A DNA stretch of 64,000 nt, taken from contig NZ_ML769320.1 of assembly GCF_009720365.1 (NCBI RefSeq), positions 106,952-170,951 on the forward strand, written 5' to 3'. This DNA is from Catellatospora paridis (lineage in GTDB: Bacteria; Actinomycetota; Actinomycetes; Mycobacteriales; Micromonosporaceae). The notes beneath the pieces are model-generated. The model made no database searches, had not been told where the DNA came from, and worked only from the letters and a program-made list of their open reading frames with translations. Below, piece by piece: positions 51,558 to 59,085 of the stretch (the stretch's first letter is position 1; each line of letters opens with the position of its first letter). A program made the translations under genes and the position numbers.

Positions 51558-51713
51558 TCAGGCCTTGCCGAGAATGCGGTTAACGGTCGTACCGCAGACG
51601 GGGCAGGGCCCCTTGGCCATCCGCATGCCAGTCTTGGAAATTTCCACCTTGCCGGTGAAATCGCGCTTTTCCTTGCACTTCACGCAGTAGCCGTTGTACT
51701 TCTCTTCGGCCAC
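51558..51713 (-). CDS. DUF5679 zinc-ribbon small protein
   Basis: The 51-residue protein (VAEEKYNGYCVKCKEKRDFT..., 'MRMAKGPCPVCGTTVNRILGKA') has two CxxC pairs (CVKC, CPVC) forming a zinc ribbon, and matches the DUF5679 family found in most actinobacteria. The function is unknown; RNA or protein binding is likely. GTG 51713 follows a very strong Shine-Dalgarno (GAGGAGGAACC). It has its own terminator, so it is a single-gene unit. Confidence 0.88.
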   Translation of the reverse strand: MAEEKYNGYCVKCKEKRDFTGKVEISKTGMRMAKGPCPVCGTTVNRILGKA

Positions 51714-52019
51714 GGTTCCTCCTCATGATCCACGGTGACTCGTCCCGGCGGCTTGCGCTGTGACGGTCGAAGTCTGCCTGCCCGAATCGATCTGAGTAGT
51801 CAGGTTACGCGGGACACGCCGGAGTCATCACGCTTGCAGAAAATGAGGCTTTTTCTCATAGTCGTCCGCGCATTGAGTTTTGTCCCATATGCGAACCAGT
51901 GGTGCGGGTCACGGTCAGAAGAATTTTCTTGGCGAAGGCCAACTATCCCGGCAAATCTGGCGATGATCACAAGATTGACTCTTGCGCCCCCCTGGCACCC
52001 GGCCGCTAGCGTCCATCCC
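51714..52019. other. 306-bp low-GC divergent regulatory region
   Basis: This region is clearly more AT-rich than its neighbours and has no credible protein gene (a 76-codon minus-strand frame at 51800-52030 has no protein-like character). It holds the promoter of the DUF5679 gene leftward and, at its right end, a -35 TTGCGC (51983-51988) with a -10 TAGCGT (52007-52012) facing the YgjP-like gene. Confidence 0.6.
51983..52012 (+). promoter_or_regulatory. Promoter of the leader peptide/YgjP-like unit
   Basis: TTGCGC, an 18-bp spacer and TAGCGT lie so that TAGCGT is 13 to 8 bases before GTG 52020. Transcription would begin at or next to that GTG, giving a leaderless upstream ORF. Confidence 0.5.
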
Positions 52020-52076
52020 GTGAGTAACACCCCCCTGGTTACCCCCGGGTGCCCCCTGGTCTGCGCCGGTCGCTAA
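52020..52076 (+). CDS. Leaderless 18-residue upstream ORF, Cys-containing, overlapping the next start
   Basis: GTG 52020 begins VSNTPLVTPGCPLVCAGR and stops with TAA at 52074-52076, which overlaps the ATG (52076) of the metallopeptidase gene as TAATG. It has a -10 box at -13 and no Shine-Dalgarno. The downstream gene also has no Shine-Dalgarno, so its translation probably depends on ribosomes ending this short frame. The two Cys codons close to the end suggest response to cysteine supply, but this is inference. Confidence 0.55.
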   Translation: MSNTPLVTPGCPLVCAGR

Positions 52077-52603
52077 TGGCCGCCGCACGCAAACCCGTGG
52101 TAGAGGTCCGGCGCAGTGAGCGTCGGCGACGGACGGTGTCCGCCTACCGCGAGGGGGAGCGGGTTGTGGTACTCATCCCCAGCCAGTTCTCCCGGGCCGA
52201 GGAGAGCGAGTGGGTCGGCAAGATGCTCGCCCGGCTGGCCGCCCGCGATCAGCGCAGCCAGCGCAACGACGCCGACCTGGAAGCCCGCGCCCGCCATCTC
52301 GCCTGCCGCTACCTGCCCGAGTTCGGCGCCGTCGCGGTGCCCGCGTCCGTGCGCTGGGTGGGCAACCAGAACGGCCGCTGGGGTTCCTGCACCCCCGCCG
52401 ACCGCACCATCCGGCTGTCCGAGCGGGTGCGCGAGATGCCGTCCTGGGTCAGTGACTACGTGCTGCTCCACGAGCTGGTGCACCTGATCGTGCCCAGCCA
52501 CAACGCCCGCTTCTGGGCCCTGGTCGGCCGCTACCCCCGCACTGAACGCGCCCGCGGCTACCTCGAGGGCATCGCCGCCGCCGAACACGCCCGCGCCGAG
52601 TAG
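52076..52603 (+). CDS. YgjP-like/DUF45 metallopeptidase
   Basis: The 175-residue protein has the YgjP-like signature: 'RWGSCTPADRTIRLSERVREMPSWVSDYVLLHELVHLIVPSHNARFW'-type layout, with the zinc motif HELVH and the third ligand His in SHN. It has no signal peptide. Family members are small SprT-like proteases, and some are linked to restriction or repair loci; the substrate is unknown. ATG 52076 overlaps the stop of an 18-residue leader ORF and lacks a Shine-Dalgarno. Confidence 0.85.
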   Translation: MAAARKPVVEVRRSERRRRTVSAYREGERVVVLIPSQFSRAEESEWVGKMLARLAARDQRSQRNDADLEARARHLACRYLPEFGAVAVPASVRWVGNQNGRWGSCTPADRTIRLSERVREMPSWVSDYVLLHELVHLIVPSHNARFWALVGRYPRTERARGYLEGIAAAEHARAE

Positions 52604-52686
52604 CCACCCCTCCCGCGCCCCCACCGCGCCCCCGGTCGTCGGCGGCCCCCTGCCGCTCAGCCGTGCCCCGCACCGGGTTGGCCATA

Positions 52687-52745
52687 GACATTGGCCTATC
52701 TGGATGAGAATTCGTGGATCGAACTCATCCAGATAGGCCAATGTC
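52687..52745. repeat. AT-rich long hairpin, palindrome family C
   Basis: Perfect 22-bp arms (52687-52708 and 52724-52745) with a 15-nt loop that holds an inner TTCG/CGAA pair. Its base composition is near 45% GC against about 75% around it. It lies between convergent genes and may be a terminator of foreign origin or a small mobile repeat. Confidence 0.8.
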
Positions 52746-52811
52746 AATTGAAGACGCGGGGCGCGGGGCGGGTCCGCAGGGGCGCGGGGCGACGCGGGTC
52801 CGCGAGGTGGG

Positions 52812-54101
52812 TCAGTCCTGCTTGGGGTCGTCCTCGTCGGCCTTGGGCTGTTCGGGGCCGCCCTCGTCGTGGCTCGGCAGGTCGTCGAGGCCGCTGAGGT
52901 CGAGGACCGTGGTGTCGTCGGCGGCCGCGTAGGCGGCGGGGTCGGCGAAGTCCTCGTCGTCGGGCAGCAGGTCCGGGTGGTCCCACAGGGCGTCACGGCC
53001 GGACACCCCGCGGTGCTCGGTCAGCGCCGCCCACAGCGCCGCGGCCTCGCGCAGGCGGCGTGGCCGCAGCTCCAGGCCGACGAGCGCGGCGAACGTCTGC
53101 TCCGCAGGGCCGCCGGCGGCGCGGCGGCGGCGGAACGTCTCGGAGAGGCGTACGACGTTGGGCAGGCGGTTGCCCGCGGCCTGCTCGACCACGTGCGTGA
53201 CCCAGCCTTCGACCAGGGCGAGCACGGTCTCCAGGCGGCGCAGGGCGGCCTGCTGCTGCGGGCTGTCGTCCGGCGTGAAGATGCCTTCGAGCTGCAGCTC
53301 GGCCATCGACTCGGGGTCGGCGGGGTTGACCCGGCCGAGCGCCTCCTCGATGGCCTCGCGGTCCACCCGGATGCCGTTGGCGTAGGCCTCCACCGCGGTC
53401 AGCACGTGCCCGCGCAGCCACGGCACGTGGCCGAAGAGCCGCTGGTGGGCGGCCTCGCGCAGGGCCACGAACAGGCGCAGCTCGCCCGGGTCCAGCTCCA
53501 GGCCCTCGCCGTACGCCCGGATGTTGGCGGGCACGAGGGCGGCGGTGCCGTTCGGGCCGAGAGGCAGGCCGATGTCGCCGGCCGAGAGCACCTCGACGGC
53601 GAGCTTGGCCAGCGCGGTGCCGAACTGGCCGCCGAACAGCGCGCCGCCCAGGCTGCTGATCATCGCGGCCATCGGGCCGAGCTGGGCGCGGGCCTCCGGC
53701 GGCACCAGGTCGCCCATGGCGTTGACCATGCGGTCGGCGACCGGGTCGGCCAGCTTGCGCCAGACGTCCAGGGTGTTGAAGATCCACTCGTTGCGGTTCC
53801 ACGCGGCGGTGGTGAGCACGCCGCTGGGCAGGGAGGTGGCCGGGTCGAGCCACAGGTCGGCCAGGCGCAGCGCCTCGTCGACCTCGCGGCGGTCGGCGGC
53901 GGTCACGGCCGGGTCGCCCTCGCTGTTCAGCGAGGTGGTGGCGACCTGCCGGGCGAGGTCCCAGTTGACGGGGCCGCCGCCGCTGGAGCTCATCGCCATC
54001 AGCTGCTGCAGCCCGGCGAGGAACTGCTGCATCTGCTGCGGGTCGTTGGGGTCTGGTGGTTGGCCGCCAGGAAGGGCGAACCCGAACGGGGTGTCAGGCA
54101 C
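52812..54101 (-). CDS. DUF2342-type zincin metallopeptidase (Rv3195-like)
   Basis: The 429-residue protein begins 'PDTPFGFALPGGQPPDPNDPQQMQQFLAGLQQLM', the family opening. It carries 'LFVALREAAHQRLFGHVPWLRGHV', in which the family zinc site HxxxH-like 'AAHQRLFGHVPWL' lies, near residues 215-240. The last ~50 residues are acidic and Pro-rich. These proteins are conserved in actinobacteria and their substrate is unknown. GTG 54101 fits the family start, and TACGGT lies 13 to 8 bases before it. It is divergent from the PDZ-Lon gene and matches the Rv3195/Rv3194c pair. Confidence 0.85.
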   Translation of the reverse strand: MPDTPFGFALPGGQPPDPNDPQQMQQFLAGLQQLMAMSSSGGGPVNWDLARQVATTSLNSEGDPAVTAADRREVDEALRLADLWLDPATSLPSGVLTTAAWNRNEWIFNTLDVWRKLADPVADRMVNAMGDLVPPEARAQLGPMAAMISSLGGALFGGQFGTALAKLAVEVLSAGDIGLPLGPNGTAALVPANIRAYGEGLELDPGELRLFVALREAAHQRLFGHVPWLRGHVLTAVEAYANGIRVDREAIEEALGRVNPADPESMAELQLEGIFTPDDSPQQQAALRRLETVLALVEGWVTHVVEQAAGNRLPNVVRLSETFRRRRAAGGPAEQTFAALVGLELRPRRLREAAALWAALTEHRGVSGRDALWDHPDLLPDDEDFADPAAYAAADDTTVLDLSGLDDLPSHDEGGPEQPKADEDDPKQD

Positions 54102-54108
54102 GCCCTCC

Positions 54109-54114
54109 ACCGTA
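54109..54114 (-). promoter_or_regulatory. Leaderless -10 box (TACGGT) of the DUF2342 gene
   Basis: On the minus strand TACGGT is 13 to 8 bases before GTG 54101. The GGAGG in between is too close to the start to act as a Shine-Dalgarno. Confidence 0.45.
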
Positions 54115-54196
54115 CGCGAAGTTGAGCCCAAGTGACTCATACCCACCCCGTGATAGGGGACAAGTCAGGGTCCGGCGAGCGCGCGGACCGCCCGGA

Positions 54197-54202
54197 TAGG
54201 CT
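54197..54202 (+). promoter_or_regulatory. Leaderless -10 box (TAGGCT) of the PDZ-Lon gene
   Basis: TAGGCT is 13 to 8 bases before ATG 54210, which has no Shine-Dalgarno. Confidence 0.5.
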
Positions 54203-54209
54203 GGCCGCC

Positions 54210-55283
54210 ATGAGACGTCGCGGGTTGACTGTGGTGCTGGGCGCACTCCTGGCCGTGCTGCTGCTGATCGCCATCGGGCGGGTGGACGTGCCCTACGTGG
54301 TGGAGAGCGCCGGCCCGACCGTGGACACCCTGGCCGCCGTCGACGACCAGGGCGAAGTCTGCACGCCGGGAGCACCCGGAGCCTCGGAGAGCTGCCACGA
54401 CGTCATCTCGGTGGGCGGCGACGCGAAGGCCACGAAGTCCGACGGGCAGCTGCGGCTGGTCACCGTCAACGTGCAGTCGAAGACCGACCTGATCTCGGTG
54501 ATCCGGGGCTGGTGGTCCGACGAGCAGGCCGTCGTCCCGTACGAGCTGCTCTACCCGCCGGACGCCAGCCGCGAGGAGATCGACCAGCAGGGCCAGGAGG
54601 ACTTCAAGAACTCGCAGTCCAGCGCGGAGACCGCGGCGCTGCGCGAACTCGGCTACCCGGTGCGCATCTCGGTGGAGAAGGTGGTCGCGGGCGGCGCGTC
54701 CGACGGCCGGCTGAAGCCGGGCGACGTGATCGACACCGTCGACGGCGCCGCGGTCACCTCCAACGGCAAGCTGCTGGAGCTGATCCAGGCCAAGCCCGCC
54801 GGCAGCACCCTGAAGCTCGGCGTCACCCGCGACAAGACCCCCACCACGGTGGAGGTGACCACCAAGCCGGCGTCGGCCACCGACGACACCCCGCGGGTGG
54901 GCATCGAGGTCAAGACCGACCAGCCGCACCCGTTCACGTTGAACATCAAGCTCGACGACATCGCCGGCCCGAGCGCCGGTCTGATGTTCACGCTCGGCAT
55001 CATCGACAAGCTCAAGCCGGAGGACCTCACCGGCGGCAAGGTCATCGCGGGCACCGGCACCATCGACGACGAGGGCAACGTCGGGCCGATCGGCGGCATC
55101 CCGCAGAAGCTGTACGGCGCCAAGGCGGCCGGGGCCAAGATCTTCCTCACCCCTGCCGCGAACTGCGCGGAAGCCAAGGCCAACGCGCTGCCCGGACTGC
55201 CGCTGGCCAAGGTGGGCACGCTCCAGGACGCGCTGGCCGCGCTGGCCACGGTGCGTGCCGGCGGGCAGCCGCCTTCCTGTTAA
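54210..55283 (+). CDS. Membrane-anchored PDZ-Lon (S16) protease, Rv3194c-like
   Basis: The 357-residue protein has an N-terminal membrane helix (residues 6-24), an intervening region to 150 with two Cys (C51, C62) that may form a disulfide, a PDZ domain (about 155-225: 'GGASDGRLKPGDVIDTVDGAAV') and a Lon proteolytic domain with the Ser/Lys dyad Ser255 (GPSAG) and Lys300 (GGIPQKLYGAKAAGA). It should face outside the membrane. ATG 54210 is preferred over 54132 because the hydrophobic helix starts there and a TAGGCT box lies at -13. Confidence 0.92.
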   Translation: MRRRGLTVVLGALLAVLLLIAIGRVDVPYVVESAGPTVDTLAAVDDQGEVCTPGAPGASESCHDVISVGGDAKATKSDGQLRLVTVNVQSKTDLISVIRGWWSDEQAVVPYELLYPPDASREEIDQQGQEDFKNSQSSAETAALRELGYPVRISVEKVVAGGASDGRLKPGDVIDTVDGAAVTSNGKLLELIQAKPAGSTLKLGVTRDKTPTTVEVTTKPASATDDTPRVGIEVKTDQPHPFTLNIKLDDIAGPSAGLMFTLGIIDKLKPEDLTGGKVIAGTGTIDDEGNVGPIGGIPQKLYGAKAAGAKIFLTPAANCAEAKANALPGLPLAKVGTLQDALAALATVRAGGQPPSC

Positions 55284-55407
55284 TCAGCTGAGAAAACGGC
55301 CAGGCGCAGGGCCCGTCCAGGCGGGCTCTGCGCCGAAACCGCACGTCAGACGACTCACCACGGTTCCGTGAGGGCGTCCATCGGTGCCGGGCTCTTGCAC
55401 GGCAACG

Positions 55408-55413
55408 TAGGCT
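55408..55413 (+). promoter_or_regulatory. Leaderless -10 box (TAGGCT) of the UPF0182 gene
   Basis: TAGGCT lies 12 to 7 bases before GTG 55420, with no Shine-Dalgarno. Confidence 0.5.
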
Positions 55414-55419
55414 TCCACC

Positions 55420-58347
55420 GTGGTGAACCGATCAAGCCAACTGCCGCACATGAGCCGTCGCGGACGCGCCTGGCTCATCGTGCTGACCGGCCTTCTTGTC
55501 TTCTTCGCCGTCCTGGGCTGGGTGGTGGAGGCGTGGACCGAGTGGCTCTGGTTCGACGAACTCGGCGCGACCCAGGTCTTCACCGGTCAGCTCGGCACCC
55601 GGATAGGTCTGTTCGCGGTGTTCGGCCTGATCATCTGGGCGTTCCTGTTCGGCAACCTGTACCTGGCGTACAAGCTGCGCCCGTTCCTGCCGCCGACCGG
55701 GGTCGAGCAGCAGGCGCTGGAGCGCTACCGCTACCTGCTGGGCCCGCACCTGATGCGCTGGTTCACGCTGGCCGCGGGCGCGGTCGCGTTCTTCGCCGGG
55801 CTCGCCGCGCAGGGGCACTGGCAGCAGTGGCTGCTGTTCGAGAACGCCGTGCCGTTCGGCCAGAAGGACCCGCAGTTCGGCATCGACATCGGCTTCTACA
55901 TCTTCAAACTGCCGTTCTGGCAGTACCTGCTGAACACCGGCTTCACCGTGACGGTGCTGGCGCTGATCGGCGCGCTCGGCGTGCACTACCTCTACGGCGG
56001 GGTGCGGCTGTCCGGCGCCGGTGACCGGATGACCACCGGCGCGCGGGCCCACCTGACCGGCCTGGTCGCGCTGTTCGTGAGCCTCAAGGCGATCGCGTAC
56101 GTGCTGGACCGCCGGGCGCTGCTGCTGGACACCATCTCCGGCACCGACCTGACCGGCGCGGGTTACACCGACATCCAGGCGCTGCTGCCGGCCAAGGAGA
56201 TGCTCACCTACATCTCGGTGATCGTCGTCATCGCCATCCTGATCTTCTCGAACGCGGTCATGCGCAACCTGGTGTGGCCGGGCGTCGCGCTGGGCCTGCT
56301 GGCCATCTCCGCGGTCGCCATCGGCGGCATCTACCCCTGGGGCGTGCAGACGTTCCAGGTGGACCCGAGCCGCAACGTCAAGGAAGCGCCGTACATCGAC
56401 CGCACCATCGCGGCCACGCGCGCCGCGTACGGGCTGGACTCCGCGGCGACCACGTCGTATGCCTCGGACACGGTCGAGCCGCCCGCGTCCCTGGCGCAGG
56501 ACAAGACGATCGTGCCGAACATCCGCCTGCTCGACCCGGCTGTGGTCGCCGAGACCTATACCCAGCTGTCCCAGGTGCGCAGCTTCTACCAGTTCGGCGA
56601 CAAGCTCGACATCGACCGCTACACCATCGACGGCAAGACCGCCGACTACGTGGTGGGCGTGCGCGAGATCGAGTACAGCAAGCTGACCACCGCGCAGAGC
56701 AACTGGATCAACAAGCACACCGTCTACACCCACGGCTACGGCCTGGTCGCGGCGCCCGCCAACACCACGGTCTGCGCCGGCCAGCCGTACTTCGTCTCCG
56801 GCTTCTTCACCGGCCAGGCGCAGGGCGCGGAGCAGGGCTGCTCGTCGTCCACCGACAAGCTGCCCGTGGAGCAGCCACGCATCTACTACGGCGAGCGGAT
56901 GGGCGAGTACGCCATCGTCGGCAAGCCCGACGGCGGCACCAGTGCCGAGTACGACCGGCCCACCGGCGAGGCCACCGACGCCCGCTACACCTACACCGGT
57001 CAGGGCGGCGTCGACCTGGGCTCGACCTGGCGGCGGCTGCTCTACTCGATCAAGTACGCCGAGTCGAACTTCCTGCTGGCCGACGCGGTCAACGACAACT
57101 CGAAGATCCTGTACGAGCGCGACCCGCGCACCCGGGTGCAGAAGGTCGCGCCGTTCCTGACGCTGGACGGCGACCCGTATCCGGCCGCGGTCGGCGGGCG
57201 CGTCGTGTGGATCATCGACGGCTACACGACCAGCGCGAACTACCCGTACGCGCAGCGCATCGACCTGCAGGACGCGACCAGTGACTCGCTGACCGGCGAC
57301 GGCACGTTCCGGCTCGCCCGGCAGGACATCAACTACATCCGCAACTCGGTGAAGGCCACCGTCGACGCCTACGACGGCACCGTCAAGCTCTACGAGTTCG
57401 ACGACAAGGACCCGATCCTGAAGGCCTGGAACAACGCCTTCGGCGGCGAGCTGATCACGAAGAAGTCGGAGATCCCGGCGGAGCTGGCGCAGCACTTCCG
57501 CTACCCGGCGGACATGTTCAAGGTGCAGCGCGACCTGCTCACCCGGTTCCACGTCAACAACGCCAACGACTTCTTCAACGCGCCCGACTTCTGGGCCGTG
57601 CCCAACGACCCGGCCACCGCCGGCACCTCGGCCAAGCAGCCGCCGTACTACCTGCTGACCCAGCTGCCCGGGCAGACCGAGGCGCGCTTCCAGCTCACCG
57701 CCGCGGTGACCCCGCGGGAACGGCAGAACCTGGCGGCGCTGATCTCCGGGTCGTACGTCGACGGTAAACCGACACTGCAGGTGCTGGAGCTGAGCAAGGA
57801 CGGCCGGATCCCCGGACCGGGCCAGGCGCAGCAGTTGATGGAGAACTTCGATGCGGCGCGAACACAGCTCAACATCTGGGGCAACAACGTCGTCAAGGGC
57901 AATCTGCTGTCCCTGCCGTACGGCGGCGGCATGCTCTACGTCGAGCCGATCTACCTGCGCTCCAGCGGGGAGAAGGCGTATCCGCTGATGAAGAAGGTGC
58001 TGGTCAGCTACGGCGACAAGGTGGCCTTCGCGGACACCCTCACCGACGGCATCAAACAGCTGGTCGGCACGACCACCGGCACACCGCCGGTGACCACGCC
58101 CGAGCAGCCGCCACCGACGACCGGCACGCCGAACCTGAACGCCGCCGCCGAGAAGGTCAACAAGGCCATCGACGACGTGCGGGCCGCGCAGCAGTCCGGC
58201 AACTTCGAGGCGTACGGCAAGGCGCTGGCCGCGCTGGAGGCGGCGATGAAGGAGTTCGAGCAGGCGAGCGGGACGACGCCGCCCCCGGCTGCCTCGCCTT
58301 CGGCGCCACCGCCCTCGCCTTCGCCTTCTCCGGCCACCACCGGCTGA
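55420..58347 (+). CDS. UPF0182 large membrane protein (Rv3193c-like)
   Basis: The 975-residue protein has seven hydrophobic helices in residues 15-315 (from AWLIVLTGLLVFFAVLGWVVEAW to LGLLAISAVAIGGIYPW) and a large extracytoplasmic domain (~320-880) with the family phrases 'FQVDPSRNVKEAPYIDRTIAATRAAYGLD', 'PRIYYGERMGEYAIVG', 'PYPAAVGGRVVWIIDGYTTSANYPYAQ' and 'YLLTQLPGQ'. A Pro/Ser-rich tail ends the protein. The function of UPF0182 is unknown. GTG 55420 is supported by the TAGGCT box. Confidence 0.92.
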   Translation: MVNRSSQLPHMSRRGRAWLIVLTGLLVFFAVLGWVVEAWTEWLWFDELGATQVFTGQLGTRIGLFAVFGLIIWAFLFGNLYLAYKLRPFLPPTGVEQQALERYRYLLGPHLMRWFTLAAGAVAFFAGLAAQGHWQQWLLFENAVPFGQKDPQFGIDIGFYIFKLPFWQYLLNTGFTVTVLALIGALGVHYLYGGVRLSGAGDRMTTGARAHLTGLVALFVSLKAIAYVLDRRALLLDTISGTDLTGAGYTDIQALLPAKEMLTYISVIVVIAILIFSNAVMRNLVWPGVALGLLAISAVAIGGIYPWGVQTFQVDPSRNVKEAPYIDRTIAATRAAYGLDSAATTSYASDTVEPPASLAQDKTIVPNIRLLDPAVVAETYTQLSQVRSFYQFGDKLDIDRYTIDGKTADYVVGVREIEYSKLTTAQSNWINKHTVYTHGYGLVAAPANTTVCAGQPYFVSGFFTGQAQGAEQGCSSSTDKLPVEQPRIYYGERMGEYAIVGKPDGGTSAEYDRPTGEATDARYTYTGQGGVDLGSTWRRLLYSIKYAESNFLLADAVNDNSKILYERDPRTRVQKVAPFLTLDGDPYPAAVGGRVVWIIDGYTTSANYPYAQRIDLQDATSDSLTGDGTFRLARQDINYIRNSVKATVDAYDGTVKLYEFDDKDPILKAWNNAFGGELITKKSEIPAELAQHFRYPADMFKVQRDLLTRFHVNNANDFFNAPDFWAVPNDPATAGTSAKQPPYYLLTQLPGQTEARFQLTAAVTPRERQNLAALISGSYVDGKPTLQVLELSKDGRIPGPGQAQQLMENFDAARTQLNIWGNNVVKGNLLSLPYGGGMLYVEPIYLRSSGEKAYPLMKKVLVSYGDKVAFADTLTDGIKQLVGTTTGTPPVTTPEQPPPTTGTPNLNAAAEKVNKAIDDVRAAQQSGNFEAYGKALAALEAAMKEFEQASGTTPPPAASPSAPPPSPSPSPATTG

Positions 58348-58404
58348 ACGACACGGTGAGACGACACGGGGTGAGTGCTGAGACGGCGCTCACCCCGTGT
58401 CGAT

Positions 58405-58434
58405 TTGCACCTGCTGCGATCAACCGGCTATGGT
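58405..58434 (+). promoter_or_regulatory. Promoter of initiator tRNA copy 1
   Basis: TTGCAC (58405-58410), 18 bp, TATGGT (58429-58434), 11 bp before the mature tRNA 5' end. Confidence 0.55.
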
Positions 58435-58445
58435 TTAGAAACCGA

Positions 58446-58519
58446 CGCGGGGTGGAGCAGCTCGGTAGCTCGCTGGGCTCATAACCCAGAGGTCGCAGGT
58501 TCAAATCCTGTCCCCGCTA
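58446..58519 (+). tRNA. Initiator tRNA-fMet (CAT), copy 1
   Basis: A 74-nt cloverleaf. The acceptor 5' strand CGCGGGG pairs with CCCCGC and leaves the first position (C1 with T72) unpaired, a mark of initiator tRNA. The anticodon stem CTGGG/CCCAG has the three G:C pairs of initiators and loop CTCATAA gives anticodon CAT. T-arm GCAGG-TTCAAAT-CCTGT. The 3' CCA is not encoded (CGA follows). A hairpin terminator follows at 58525. Confidence 0.95.
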
Positions 58520-58524
58520 CGAAC

Positions 58525-58557
58525 GAAAGACCCGGCTCCGATGGAGCCGGGTCTTTC
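58525..58557 (+). terminator. Terminator of tRNA-fMet copy 1
   Basis: A perfect 15-bp stem (58525-58539 with 58543-58557) with a 3-nt loop. Confidence 0.85.
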
Positions 58558-58567
58558 TGCATGTGGG

Positions 58568-58573
58568 TAGGGT
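58568..58573 (+). promoter_or_regulatory. Leaderless -10 box (TAGGGT) of the AraC-type gene
   Basis: TAGGGT lies 13 to 8 bases before GTG 58581 and only 10 bp after the tRNA terminator stem, so the -35 region would lie within that hairpin. Confidence 0.45.
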
Positions 58574-58580
58574 GAACAGA

Positions 58581-59006
58581 GTGACGAGGGATGACCTGGT
58601 CCGGCTGCGGCAGGCCCGCGACCGGATGGACCGCGACTACGCGCAGCCGCTGGACGTGGCCGCGCTGGCGCGCACCGCGCTGATGTCGCCGGGGCACTTC
58701 TCGCGCAGCTTCCGGGCCGCCTTCGGCGAGACGCCGTACAGCTACCTGATGACCCGCCGGATCGAGCGCGCCCAGGCCCTGCTGCGCCGGGGCGATCTGA
58801 GCGTGACCGACGTCTGCATGGCCGTCGGCTTCACCTCGCTGGGCTCGTTCAGCACCCGCTTCACCGAGATCGTCGGGGTCAGCCCGAGCGCCTATCGGGC
58901 GAGTGACCACTCCTGGAGCGCGTCCCTGCCGGGGTGCGTGGCCAAGAGGGTCCTGCGGCAGGTCCGCAACGGCGAGGCCGGACGGCGCGCCGGGGCCGCG
59001 GCGTGA
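58581..59006 (+). CDS. AraC-family DNA-binding protein (HTH domain only)
   Basis: The 141-residue protein is nearly all AraC/XylS double helix-turn-helix: 'LDVAALARTALMSPGHFSRSFRAAFGETPYSYLMTRRIERAQALLRRGDLSVTDVCMAVGF'-type layout and 'SLGSFSTRFTEIVGVSPSAYR', followed by a ~35-residue basic tail. It has no ligand-binding domain, as in SoxS/MarA-sized regulators. GTG 58581 is supported by the TAGGGT box at -13; GTG 58563 is a weaker choice. Target genes are unknown; the nearest candidate is the convergent CBM2 exoprotein. Confidence 0.85.
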   Translation: MTRDDLVRLRQARDRMDRDYAQPLDVAALARTALMSPGHFSRSFRAAFGETPYSYLMTRRIERAQALLRRGDLSVTDVCMAVGFTSLGSFSTRFTEIVGVSPSAYRASDHSWSASLPGCVAKRVLRQVRNGEAGRRAGAAA

Positions 59007-59085
59007 CCCGGGAGCGCGCCGCCTGACGTGACGACGCCCGCCCCACCATGCGACGGCGGAGCGGGCGTCTGTGCCGTGCACCGGG

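Noticed and set aside
51800-52030. 76-codon minus-strand frame in the low-GC gap
   Set aside because: Composition is not protein-like, there is no ribosome site, and it overlaps promoter elements on both sides.
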